Of a DNA stretch of 64,000 nucleotides, positions 1 through 8,947 are shown piece by piece (position 1 is the first letter of the stretch; each line of letters begins with the position of its first letter). Location: contig CAXBGS010000017.1 of assembly GCA_963975425.1 (NCBI GenBank), forward strand, positions 105,475 through 169,474, given 5' to 3'. Origin of the DNA: CAXBGS01 sp963975425. GTDB lineage: Bacteria; Planctomycetota; Planctomycetia; Pirellulales; Pirellulaceae. The position numbers and the translations under genes are program-made. Under the pieces are notes generated by a model. It ran no database searches. It had not been told where the DNA came from and worked only from the letters and a program-made list of their open reading frames with translations.

Positions 1-1278
1 CCGTCGAACAATTGTGACACCTATGGTGGCTGCGATGGCGGATGTGACGGCATGAGCGGGTGTGATTCCTGCGGCACCGGTTCGGGCGGCCTGCTGGGAC
101 GCATGGCCGGCGGCGGAAACTGTGGTTGCGGCAGCGGTATCTGCGGCGGTGGCTGTGGACTTTCCAATCTGCGTCACATGTGTCTGTTCTGTCGCGGCAG
201 CGGGTGCAGTGCTTGTCAGATCGTTGGCAACGGCCAGATCTTGGGAATGCTGTCCGCCCTGTTGCCTTACAGCGAAGCCGGGTTGTGTTCGCAGCGTTGG
301 TATGACTTGTCGGCCGAAGCCGTTTTCTTGTCGCACGATACCGGTGGATTCAACGGTGCGGTCACTTCGCTTGGTAATCAAGGCCCAATCGTGATGAGTC
401 TTTCCGATGCCGATGCCGGCGACGATCTGGAAGCCGGTGTGCGACTTTCGGGTGCCTTGATTTTCGGTGCCGGTGGCAACATCGAAGGAACCTGGATGGG
501 CGGTCACGAATGGAGCAGCAGTGCGTCGGTTTCCGATACAGGTGCGGGGTTGTACTCATTCATCAGCGATTTCGGCAACTTGCCCGTTCCGGGTGGTCCC
601 GGATTCGACGATACCGATCAGTCGCTCCGTCAAAGTATCAACGCCACCAGCGAATTTGACAGCGTTGAATTGAATTACCGGCGTCGCACCGTCGGCCCGT
701 ACTGCCGGTTCCAAGGATCATGGTTGGTCGGTTTGCGTTATGTGAAATACGACGACGGACTGCTGTATTCGACCCTGGGCACACAAAACAACACCGGTAA
801 CGGTAACCTGCCGCGATTCTTCTCTTCGGACGAAGAAACCGAAAACAAACTCTTCGGTGCACAGCTCGGATTCGATCTGTGGTGGAATGTGATTCCAGGT
901 GTGAACGTCGGTGTCGGTGCCAAAGGTGCATGGCTGAAGAATGACGTCGACCGTCACTCGGTGTTGACCGCCAATTCGCTGGGCACCAACGCGACCCCAG
1001 GGACTCGCACGGTTCCAGGTGGTGGCGATGAAACCGGCACCATTTTGGGCGAGTTCGAAGCCAAGATGGTTTATCGACTGACGCATTCCTGGTCGGTCAA
1101 GTCGGCCTACTACGCGATCGCGGTTGACGACATCGCCTTCAGCGGTGTGGATGTGGAAAGCAGCCGAAGCTTTGCCGACGTGATTAACGGGAACGCCGCT
1201 GTTTTGACACCACGATCGGTGACGTTCGATTCGCTGGTTGTGCAAGGATTTTCTGTCGGTGCCGAATACATTTGGTAA
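1..1278 (+). CDS. BBP7-type outer-membrane beta-barrel protein, 5' truncated by window edge
   Basis: The reading frame is open back to base 1, so the true start lies outside the window; the first internal ATG is at base 52. The visible N-terminal part is very rich in Cys and Gly (CGCGSGICGGGCG). It is followed by alternating hydrophobic and polar stretches and a C-terminus ending in an aromatic residue (VGAEYIW), as expected for a beta-barrel. This layout matches the planctomycete BBP7 family of outer-membrane proteins. The function is unknown; a structural or porin-like envelope role is inferred. An intrinsic terminator follows 30 bp after the stop. Family assignment is by recognition of overall style. 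Confidence 0.8.
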   Translation, partial: PSNNCDTYGGCDGGCDGMSGCDSCGTGSGGLLGRMAGGGNCGCGSGICGGGCGLSNLRHMCLFCRGSGCSACQIVGNGQILGMLSALLPYSEAGLCSQRWYDLSAEAVFLSHDTGGFNGAVTSLGNQGPIVMSLSDADAGDDLEAGVRLSGALIFGAGGNIEGTWMGGHEWSSSASVSDTGAGLYSFISDFGNLPVPGGPGFDDTDQSLRQSINATSEFDSVELNYRRRTVGPYCRFQGSWLVGLRYVKYDDGLLYSTLGTQNNTGNGNLPRFFSSDEETENKLFGAQLGFDLWWNVIPGVNVGVGAKGAWLKNDVDRHSVLTANSLGTNATPGTRTVPGGGDETGTILGEFEAKMVYRLTHSWSVKSAYYAIAVDDIAFSGVDVESSRSFADVINGNAAVLTPRSVTFDSLVVQGFSVGAEYIW

Positions 1279-1307
1279 TCGGACCTGAACGCAAGGCCAC
1301 TCTTAAG

Positions 1308-1338
1308 ACCCGTTTGGTGAAACCAAGCGGGTTTTTTT
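1308..1338 (+). terminator. Intrinsic (Rho-independent) terminator after BBP7-like gene
   Basis: A 10-bp stem (ACCCGTTTGG pairing with CCAAGCGGGT, one G-U pair) has a 5-base loop TGAAA and is followed directly by seven T residues. It lies 30 bp after the stop codon. This is the clearest intrinsic terminator in the window. Confidence 0.9.
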
Positions 1339-1772
1339 GTGGACTTACGCCCCCCAAAAGTGGTGATTTCAGCGTTGGGTTGAAATCGGGTGATCCGGTT
1401 TTGCGGCGCAAGATTGGAACTTTGCAGCCCCCGCAGCGTCCTAGAACCCGCGTTTCGTTGACACCCCATGGGGTGCAACTAGAATCGCAGGCACTCCTTG
1501 TCCGTTCGTTGCATCTTTCCTGTTTTACCCATACTTCTGAATGGGCTGGCATCAACTATTTACCTACGGCCGTAGTTTTTGGCGGGCCACCGCTAAATCT
1601 TGGTCAACAGTAGAGTTAGTACCAGCCGTCGACATCGTCCAAGCTGACGGCAAGAAGCACCTGAACCGTACATATCAACTTACGTACACAACCGCCCATG
1701 AACCTGGGTCGGCTGATCGTCATGACCGGATTATCTTCATGACGAGGGCCGCACGATTGGTAGAGAGCCTCG
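1339..1772. other. Intergenic region, 434 bp, with promoter-like and palindromic elements
   Basis: No convincing gene. It contains a sigma70-like promoter with a 14-bp palindrome in its spacer and a second 12-bp palindrome, CTACGGCCGTAG at 1564-1575, followed by five T. Short open frames here have no recognisable protein features. Confidence 0.6.
1458..1485 (+). promoter_or_regulatory. Candidate sigma70 promoter with palindromic operator in the spacer
   Basis: TTGACA at 1458-1463 and TAGAAT at 1480-1485 are separated by 16 bp. The perfect 14-bp palindrome CACCCCATGGGGTG (1462-1475) overlaps the end of the -35 box and fills most of the spacer, where a bound regulator would block or reshape the promoter. 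The next gene on this strand starts about 290 bp downstream, so a long 5' leader would be needed. Inference from sequence only. Confidence 0.45.
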
Positions 1773-4700
1773 ATGATCGAACGCAGTGAATCGGAATCCG
1801 CAATGAATTCCCGTCCTCGCCCTAACCGCCTTTGCAAGAAAAAGCGTTCGCGACGAGACCAGCGCCGAAAGACGCACGGTCGGCGGATGATCGTCGAAGG
1901 ACTCGAACAGCGACAACTGCTCGCCGCAGGTGTTGTGCCGACGTTGCCACCGGCCACGTCACTGGACTTGCCTGCTTTCACATCTCCGCGAAACGTTGGC
2001 ACGGTTCCCGCCTTTTCGGCATCGGAAAACGAGGGTGCCAGCGAGTCCGGCGCAAACGACTCGTTCCTGACCGCCCAGGAAATCCCACTGGGTAATCTGC
2101 CAGGACAAGAAAGCACGATCGACTTGGTCGGATCATCCGACTTTACGATCAACCCGATCACCGGGATCGTTCAAGGCGACATCGACATCTATGCGGTTGA
2201 TCTTCAAGCCGGTGACATTCTTGATATCTCGGTTCAGGGAACGCTGACTCAAGTCTCGGTTCACGGTGCGAGTGGTCAATTTCTGTGGGGAACGGATCAG
2301 AACCAGGGTATCGCGGGATATTCAGGATCATCACCGTTGCAGACGACCGGCAATGCCGTCATGGCACAGGTAGTACCGGAATCTGGTCGCTACTACATCT
2401 TCGGTGCAGGAACCACGGCCGGTTCCGGCAGCTATACGATTGGCTTGCGGACCTATCGACCAGTCACCGAGTCGCTTCCGATCGGCCAGCAGCAGGTGCT
2501 TTATCTGGACTTTGACGGCGGAACATTCTTGCCAAGTCAATTCAGCCGATTCATTCCGGCGCCCGGGTTTATTCGCATCCCGAGTCTACAAGAATCGTTG
2601 CCGCTGGTTGGCATTCAGCAAAACGATGAAGCGAACATGTTGGCGTTGGTTGACCATATCGTCAGCGAGGTGGAAAAGCATTTTCAATCGGTTGCAACGA
2701 ATGGGACAAACGGCGATTACGACTCAACGGGAACACCGGGTGAATACGGGATCACGATCGTTAGTAGTTTCGACTTCCGAAACGATACCGACGCAACAAG
2801 GAAGTTCGAGTTCCTGGCGAATCCCCTCGTTACACGTGTGCTGATCGGTGGAACGACCGCGGGGATTGGAATTCCAGATATTCTGGGTGTTGCACCATCG
2901 GGTGACATCGGTAACTTCGACCTTTCCGAACTCGTGCTTGCACCCATGGACCTCGTGCAGGCGTACTCGACTCAATTTCCAATTGCGAATGGTTCCTCCG
3001 TCCTTGATGCAGTAGCCGAGACGATCGCGGTGACCGCCTCGCACGAAGCTGCTCACGTCTTTGGAATGGAACACACCGATGGAAACAATCTCGTCGGTTC
3101 ATTGATCGACGGGGTGGGGACGCAGGTTCCCGCCTTTGACCTCGGAGTTGGCCCTGACGGTATTTTTGGCACGTTGGACGACACCGAGATCGAGTTCGTG
3201 ACGGACCAGTTCGATCTGACCGAAGGCTATCTGGGCACTCAATTTGTCCCTGCCGCACTTTCGCACGTGCTTTCGACCGGTACGGCCGGTGGCAGCGTGA
3301 GCGGACGCGTCTTTAGCGACGCCAACCGCGATGGCAATGGTGCAACCGACGCCGGACTTGCCGGTGTGACGGTCTTTGCCGACGTCAACGGCAACGGCCT
3401 GCTCGACCCAACCGATCCGTCCGCAGTGACGGGTGCCGATGGAACTTACACGCTGGGTGTGACTCCAGGCACGTTCAACATCATTGCCCTGACGCCCACT
3501 CAATTCGCTGGCACGACGGTTCTGTCGCAATCCGCCACGATCGCACTGGGTGGTGCTGTCACCGGCGTTAACTTTGGTTTCAACCAAGTCATTCCGGATA
3601 TCACGGGGACGAAATTTGCCGATGTCGATGGCGATGGCATCTTTGATACCAACGAACGCGGAATCGGTGGTGTCTACATCTATCTTGATTTGGACGGCGA
3701 CGACCGACCCGATTTGGGCGAGCCCGGTGACATCACCGCGGCCGATGGAACCTACTCGATCAACTTCCCTGGCCCAGGCACTTATACCATTCGTGAAGTG
3801 ATCGGCCCTGGTTTCCAACAAACGTTCCCAGTCGGTGGCGAGCACACCGTCACCTATGATGGCACCGCGCTGACGAATAATTACAACTTCGGCAACCTGC
3901 CGTCGCGCGACTTTGGTGATGCACCGGATTCGTATCGCACGACACTTGACGCGGACGGACCGAGTCACGGACTGCTGGACGGTCTTCGCATCGGCAACGC
4001 GGTCGATCGTGATCTGGACGGTCGGCCAGGTGCGGCGGCTGACGGCGATGACGTCAACGGATTGCTGGATATCAATGGCAATGTCATCGACGACGAAGAC
4101 GGGCTGCGTTTACTTTCCCCGCTAGGTCCGGGTGCCACATCCACCGTCGAAGTCAGCCTGACGAACTCGACCGGCACGGCCGCTTACCTGCAAGCATGGG
4201 TCGACTTCAACGGCGACGGCGACTTTGAAGATGTCATCAACGGTATTAGCGAGCGAGTCGCAACCGACTTGTTGTTGGGCACCGGCCAGCACATCCTGCC
4301 GGTAACGGTCCCCATCGACGCGGAAACGGGAACCACTTACGCACGACTGCGTTACAGCCAAACGCCTGGATTGGGGATTGGCGGTGACGCGGACACCGGC
4401 GAAGTCGAAGATCACGCCATCACCATTCTGACCGGCACAGCGGTCACCAATGACGATGACGTTTCGGTTTCACGCAACTCGCTGTCCAACCGCTTGGACG
4501 TGCTGGCCAATGATTTCCAAACGGCTGAAAATCAACTCACGATCATCAACTTGAATTTGGCCGGCACGCGTGGCCAAGTTCGCATCGCGACCGATGGCAA
4601 GTCGGTCGACTATACGCCGCCGAACGGATTCATCGGACGCGATACCTTTGAATACACCGTTCGTGACGAATTCGGACAGACATCATCGGCACAAGTGAAC

Positions 4701-6899
4701 GTGACGGTGACATTCCAGTCGGCTCAGCCGATTGCGGTCGATGATACGTTCGACGTGCCGCAAGGCAGCGTCAATCGCGCTTTGAATGTTTTGGATAACG
4801 ATGTGCCTAGCATTGCCGGTGGCATCTCGATCACCAGCGTCACGCCAGGCACCAGCGGCGGCACGATCACGATCATTGGCGGCGGCCAGTCGCTGCGTTA
4901 CACACCACTGCCTGGATTCAACGGCACTGAGCAATTCACCTACAGCATCCAAGACGCCAACGGCGTACCCAGCACGGCACAGGTCACCGTGAATCTGTTG
5001 CCGGGCGCGCAGAATGATGATTTGGCCAGTTACACGGTCGAGATCATTGATCCAATCAATCAGCGTCCGGTCGAGAACGTGCGAGTTGGTGACACGTTCG
5101 GTGTTCGCGTTTCGGTCGATGACCTGCGAGGATTCGATCCTAGCGGATTTGATCCCGAAGGCGTCGTGTCCGGATTCTTGGACCTGCTTTACACCGACGA
5201 GCTAGTCGCGACGGTGGATACCAATGCGAATCCGAACTTCCCATTCGATATCACATTCGGACCACTGTTCACCGGCAGCAATCTGTTCCAGCAAGGCGAC
5301 TCACAAACGCCGGGGCTGCTGAACGAGTTGGGCGGAACCCAATCGGTCGGAAACCAGCAATCGCACTTCGATCCCGCAGTCTTGTTTACCGTCACGATGC
5401 AAGCGGTTTCACCGGGCGTCGCCGTGTTCCAGGCAGACCCGGCGGACGAAGTCGAGAGCGAGACGATCTTGCTAGGGCAAGACACTCCGTTGACCGTGAA
5501 TCAAATTCGGTTGGGACGAACCGAGTTGCTGATCGCACCGGCGTCGGACAACTTTACTTCCGCGATCGACGATTCGTTCCCAGACGGACGTGATTCCGAT
5601 GGTTTCGTGATCACGGCGACTTCGATCGATCCCGCCGTATTGGATGTGATCGATAACGACAATCTTGGTGATACGGGTACGATTCAAGAGTTCGGAATCG
5701 TGACCGCACCGTCGTTGGGCAACGTTGAAATCAACGACAACGGTACACCGACAAACTTGAATGATGACTTTGTCGAATACCGAGCCAATGTCGACGCCAA
5801 CGGATTTGATTCATTCACTTACGTGATCGTGACCGCCGATGGTATTCGCAGCACCGCCGAAGTCACGCTAGCCATTGGAAACGCAGGTGATGACGACATC
5901 GTCGCCATCGACTTCGCATTGGTCAACGAAGCCGGCGTGCCAATCAGTCAGGACACCGGCGTCACCGTGGGTGACCGATTTGGTGTTCAAGTCAACGTGG
6001 AAGATTTACGCGGCGGATTGGATGAAACATTCGTTTTTGCCGGGTTCTTGGATGTGTTGTACACCTCGGGCATCATCAGTCCGAGTGACACGATCGCGGG
6101 CGACGATTTCGATTTTGACGTCGAATTTGCCGCGGCCTTTAATGAACCTGCTGCCGTCGGAACCGCGGCCACGCCAGGAATCATCGACGAGTTCGGAACG
6201 TTGATGTTGCAGGGTGTTGCCGAAGGCGGTGGAGCCGGGAATCCAACCTTGATGGCGACGTTGTTCTTTACTGCGACAGGCCAGGGAACCGCAACCGTCG
6301 TCGGCAGCCCCGCTGATGCGTTCCCATTCCAAGACACACTGCTGTTCAATCAAGACGATCCCGTTGCCGTCAGCCAAATTCGCTATGACAATTTGGTGAT
6401 CAATGTCGGTCCATCCACCGGGGGCGAAGGCGAAGCACCACTTCACAACAACGCGATGCCGGCTGATGTGAACAACGATGGCGTGGTCACGGCGATCGAC
6501 GCGCTGCACATCATCAATCGACTCAGCCGCGGACAAGGCGAAGGTGAAGCACCGCTCGTTTCCAATTTCTACGTCGATGTCAACGGCGATAACAAGCTGA
6601 CCGCCGGTGATGCACTGCGAGTGGTCAACTATCTGAATGCCGCCAACGTCAATCGGGCTCAGGGCGAGTTCCTGAAATCGGTGGGCTCGACAAGCGGTGG
6701 ATCCGAGTCGGGCACATCCGGCGCCAGCCAAGCCGATGTCGTCTTCGCTGACTTGTCTTCGGGCGATTTATTGACCGACGCACCCGTTTCGCTTGCTCCA
6801 GCAAGTGCATCGCTGGCAAGCATCGCGATCAACGATGCGTCCGATGACGAAGAAGACGACGTCCTGGCAACGCTGGCCAACGACTTGGCCACACTGTAG
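1773..6899 (+). CDS. Giant LEPR-XLL surface protein with metzincin-like, SdrD-B-like, GEVED, cohesin-like and dockerin modules
   Basis: A 1708-residue exported protein. Residues 44-51 (LEQRQLLA) after a basic N-terminus match the LEPR-XLL motif of planctomycete surface proteins. A PPC-like domain (about 93-230) precedes a metzincin-type region with HEAAHVFGMEH at 424-434, which supplies three zinc-binding His and the catalytic Glu. Then come two SdrD-B-like domains (about 505-705), a GEVED-type domain (about 710-890), Big_9-like repeats with DVLANDF/NVLDNDV motifs, two cohesin-like domains (about 1100-1260 and 1370-1550) and a dockerin-like pair of calcium loops (about 1555-1630). Probably a secreted or surface-anchored metalloprotease or adhesin. 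ATG at 1803 is an equally plausible start, giving the more usual short basic N-terminus. Confidence 0.88.
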   Translation: MIERSESESAMNSRPRPNRLCKKKRSRRDQRRKTHGRRMIVEGLEQRQLLAAGVVPTLPPATSLDLPAFTSPRNVGTVPAFSASENEGASESGANDSFLTAQEIPLGNLPGQESTIDLVGSSDFTINPITGIVQGDIDIYAVDLQAGDILDISVQGTLTQVSVHGASGQFLWGTDQNQGIAGYSGSSPLQTTGNAVMAQVVPESGRYYIFGAGTTAGSGSYTIGLRTYRPVTESLPIGQQQVLYLDFDGGTFLPSQFSRFIPAPGFIRIPSLQESLPLVGIQQNDEANMLALVDHIVSEVEKHFQSVATNGTNGDYDSTGTPGEYGITIVSSFDFRNDTDATRKFEFLANPLVTRVLIGGTTAGIGIPDILGVAPSGDIGNFDLSELVLAPMDLVQAYSTQFPIANGSSVLDAVAETIAVTASHEAAHVFGMEHTDGNNLVGSLIDGVGTQVPAFDLGVGPDGIFGTLDDTEIEFVTDQFDLTEGYLGTQFVPAALSHVLSTGTAGGSVSGRVFSDANRDGNGATDAGLAGVTVFADVNGNGLLDPTDPSAVTGADGTYTLGVTPGTFNIIALTPTQFAGTTVLSQSATIALGGAVTGVNFGFNQVIPDITGTKFADVDGDGIFDTNERGIGGVYIYLDLDGDDRPDLGEPGDITAADGTYSINFPGPGTYTIREVIGPGFQQTFPVGGEHTVTYDGTALTNNYNFGNLPSRDFGDAPDSYRTTLDADGPSHGLLDGLRIGNAVDRDLDGRPGAAADGDDVNGLLDINGNVIDDEDGLRLLSPLGPGATSTVEVSLTNSTGTAAYLQAWVDFNGDGDFEDVINGISERVATDLLLGTGQHILPVTVPIDAETGTTYARLRYSQTPGLGIGGDADTGEVEDHAITILTGTAVTNDDDVSVSRNSLSNRLDVLANDFQTAENQLTIINLNLAGTRGQVRIATDGKSVDYTPPNGFIGRDTFEYTVRDEFGQTSSAQVNVTVTFQSAQPIAVDDTFDVPQGSVNRALNVLDNDVPSIAGGISITSVTPGTSGGTITIIGGGQSLRYTPLPGFNGTEQFTYSIQDANGVPSTAQVTVNLLPGAQNDDLASYTVEIIDPINQRPVENVRVGDTFGVRVSVDDLRGFDPSGFDPEGVVSGFLDLLYTDELVATVDTNANPNFPFDITFGPLFTGSNLFQQGDSQTPGLLNELGGTQSVGNQQSHFDPAVLFTVTMQAVSPGVAVFQADPADEVESETILLGQDTPLTVNQIRLGRTELLIAPASDNFTSAIDDSFPDGRDSDGFVITATSIDPAVLDVIDNDNLGDTGTIQEFGIVTAPSLGNVEINDNGTPTNLNDDFVEYRANVDANGFDSFTYVIVTADGIRSTAEVTLAIGNAGDDDIVAIDFALVNEAGVPISQDTGVTVGDRFGVQVNVEDLRGGLDETFVFAGFLDVLYTSGIISPSDTIAGDDFDFDVEFAAAFNEPAAVGTAATPGIIDEFGTLMLQGVAEGGGAGNPTLMATLFFTATGQGTATVVGSPADAFPFQDTLLFNQDDPVAVSQIRYDNLVINVGPSTGGEGEAPLHNNAMPADVNNDGVVTAIDALHIINRLSRGQGEGEAPLVSNFYVDVNGDNKLTAGDALRVVNYLNAANVNRAQGEFLKSVGSTSGGSESGTSGASQADVVFADLSSGDLLTDAPVSLAPASASLASIAINDASDDEEDDVLATLANDLATL

Positions 6900-7186
6900 T
6901 GTCGAGGCATCGCAAGTGTATTGATGCGTGGTACCGTTCGCGCATCTTGACACGGGCCACTGGCCCATCGCCGTAAGCCCAGACGCAAGAAGTCATCGCT
7001 AAAGTGAGCCGCGACGCGTAAGCGGCCGGGCAAGCTTGTCTCGTTAATGTGACCCGCGACGCGTAAGCGGCCGGGCAAGTCGTGCAGCCGAGTGTCATGA
7101 CGACCGACGGCACAGCAACCTACGACGTCAAGGCAAATATGCGAGCGCGATCTTGCTTTCTCGGCGGACCAGTCCGTTCGCAGATG
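6900..7186. other. Convergent intergenic region with dispersed-type repeats
   Basis: No gene. It separates the convergent surface-protein and parA genes. It holds a 13-bp hairpin-like palindrome (GGGCCACTGGCCC, 6954-6966) and the two GC-rich direct repeats listed separately. Confidence 0.6.
7004..7079. repeat. Two direct copies of a 31-bp GC-rich repeat
   Basis: Copies at 7004-7034 and 7049-7079 differ at one base and are spaced 45 bp start to start. Both carry the core CGCGACGCGTAAGCGGCCGG. The position between convergent genes resembles bacterial REP-type dispersed repeats. No further copy was seen in the window. Confidence 0.8.
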
Positions 7187-8011
7187 TCAGGCGGCCGCTC
7201 TCGCGGGTTTGATCGCAAAGACGTCTTCTTGCGCGATCACTTCTTCGGCCAGCGATTGATAATCGGCGGCTCCGTTGCTGTCGGCGGCGTATTGAAAGAT
7301 CGATTGTCCAAAGCTGGGTGCTTCGGCCAGGCGAATGTTCCGTCGGATTCGTGTGTCAAAGAACTTCGCATGGCTGACGAAATCGCGACTGCTTCCGGTC
7401 GATTGGAAGAACTCGTCGATATCGGTGCTGACCTCGGCGGCCAAGCGCGTGTTGGAATCGTACATGCATAGCATCACGCCCGAGAGTCGCAGTTGGCTGT
7501 TGAGGCGGCGCGAGACCACTTCGACCGTGCGCAACAGTTTGCTCAGTCCGTGCAGGGCCAAGAAGTGTGGTTGCAGCGGCAGGAAGACTTCGCTGACGGC
7601 GACCAGCGCGTTGACCGTCAGCACGCCCAGGCTGGGTGGGCAATCCAGGATCAAGTAGTCGTACTGCGAATCATCTTCTTGCATACGATCACGCAGAATC
7701 ATTTCCCGACCGACTTCGCCGGCCAATTCTAATTCGGCAGCCGCCAAGTCCAAGTTGGCCGGGATCACGGAAAGGTTTTCCGTCACGTGTTGGCGGGCTT
7801 GGGAAATCGTGGCTTCACCGCACAGCACTTCGTACATGCTCGGCTCGCCATTGACGGCCGAGATCCCCAGGTGCAGCGAGGCGTGTGCTTGAGGGTCCAG
7901 ATCGATCACGCAAACGCGGCGGCCGGATTCCGCAATCGCGGCAGCCAGATTCACGCTGCTGGTCGTCTTGCCGACGCCGCCTTTCTGATTGATCACAGCA
8001 ATGGAACGCAT
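7187..8011 (-). CDS. parA: ParA-family ATPase (MinD/ParA/Soj type)
   Basis: 274 residues. The deviant Walker A motif KGGVGKTT is at residues 10-17, followed by DLDPQAH and the switch motif LILDCPPSLG, all typical of ParA/Soj ATPases that position chromosomes or large cellular cargos by ATP-driven dimerisation on DNA. Length fits the small chromosomal ParA type without an N-terminal HTH. No parB follows and no canonical parS site was seen nearby; the only close partner is a small acidic protein 51 bp upstream in the same orientation. It could act in segregation or in positioning another complex. Family assignment is secure; cargo unknown. Confidence 0.92.
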   Translation of the reverse strand: MRSIAVINQKGGVGKTTSSVNLAAAIAESGRRVCVIDLDPQAHASLHLGISAVNGEPSMYEVLCGEATISQARQHVTENLSVIPANLDLAAAELELAGEVGREMILRDRMQEDDSQYDYLILDCPPSLGVLTVNALVAVSEVFLPLQPHFLALHGLSKLLRTVEVVSRRLNSQLRLSGVMLCMYDSNTRLAAEVSTDIDEFFQSTGSSRDFVSHAKFFDTRIRRNIRLAEAPSFGQSIFQYAADSNGAADYQSLAEEVIAQEDVFAIKPARAAA

Positions 8012-8062
8012 GATTCTTCCCTTTTGGCGCGAGTGCCTGTAATTGCTTGAGACAGGATTCGA

Positions 8063-8413
8063 TTACGCCGCCTTGCGGTCGATGATTCGTTGATAGGCTA
8101 ATAGCACGTCGTACAGGTCCGAGTCGATACGGACACTGTCGTCGGCAAAATCGCTTAGCCACGTGCGATCGTTTTCCATCGCGTCAAGCAACAGCGGGAC
8201 GATTTGTCCGACGGTCAGCGTGACGGTTTTGGGTTGGGCGATCCCCGATATTCGGTCGAGTTCGCGTTCTTGGCGGTCGCTGCGAACCATGGGGATCACA
8301 TCGGCGTGCTGGTCGCTTTGCTGGTCACACTGTTGATCATCAATCGAGTCACCGATGCAATTGTCCAGGTAGATACGCAGGGAGGATCGCGGTGTGGATT
8401 CAAAGTTGGTCAT
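8063..8413 (-). CDS. Small conserved-looking protein upstream of parA, unknown function
   Basis: 116 residues from the ATG at 8413 (preceded by GAGAAG at 9 bases); an upstream ATG at 8470 with GGAAAA is a possible alternative. The protein is acidic, with a Gln/Asp-rich N-terminal half (DDQQCDQQSDQH) and a C-terminal helical part (TLTVGQIVPLLLDAMENDRT, then a hydrophobic and charged helix). No known domain is recognised. Same strand as parA, with a 51-bp gap, so probable co-transcription. An adaptor or regulator for the ParA is inferred from position only. Confidence 0.65.
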   Translation of the reverse strand: MTNFESTPRSSLRIYLDNCIGDSIDDQQCDQQSDQHADVIPMVRSDRQERELDRISGIAQPKTVTLTVGQIVPLLLDAMENDRTWLSDFADDSVRIDSDLYDVLLAYQRIIDRKAA

Positions 8414-8470
8414 CAGCAATTGCTTCTCGGTGGTTTTGGATGGGAGGGGAGAAAGCGGTGACTCACGCAT

Positions 8471-8947
8471 GTTTTTCCAGCCGAATGGATCTGCGGCGAT
8501 GTGTCATTGAAGCGGTATCGACTTTGCCGGCCAGGAAGATTGAGTAAAAAATTCCGATTTTTAGGTTTGGTTGCAGTGGGGATCGCAGGCCTGTTTCACA
8601 TCCCCGCAGCGATTCCATTTACTTCTGCCGGACGGTTCCGTTCGTGTCCGCGGAACGAATCAGGCCGGAATGAACCGAATTGCTGGTCGGGAAGGTCCGT
8701 ACTTAGACAAATGAGCGAGGGCGAATCTACCGCAGCCTGGATTTGCGACTGCGGGGGTGCCGATCGCCACATCGGTTGACATTGCTATGTCTCCGCGCTA
8801 TTCTCGCATCCACTTGATTCACGAGATTTCCCGTAATCTGCGGGGTAGTGAAACGAGCTTCGTGGGAAAAACCGGCCGACCCTGCGACCCTGTCCATTTG
8901 AACGACGCGGATGGCCCCAGGCCGCGTCCTGATAGAGACCGACTCAT
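8471..8947. other. Divergent intergenic region, about 480 bp
   Basis: It separates the minus-strand parA unit from the plus-strand tex-like gene and should hold promoters for both. I see no strong -35/-10 pair. A GTG-initiated frame (8501-8779) encodes a weakly hydrophobic stretch but has no further support. Confidence 0.5.

Noticed and set aside
3099..3968. 289-residue minus-strand ORF inside the giant surface gene
   Set aside because: Shadow of the real frame; composition matches reverse complement of calcium-loop repeats.
7004..7079. CRISPR-like interpretation of the paired repeats
   Set aside because: Only two copies with a 14-bp gap and no cas genes; spacing is too short for a CRISPR array.
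7750..7800. CACGTG-containing sequence near parA as a parS site
   Set aside because: It lacks the flanking inverted GTTTCACGTGAAAC consensus and lies inside the coding sequence.
8501..8779. GTG-initiated ORF with a hydrophobic segment upstream of the tex-like gene
   Set aside because: No ribosome-binding site, no conserved motif and an unconvincing composition after the hydrophobic part.
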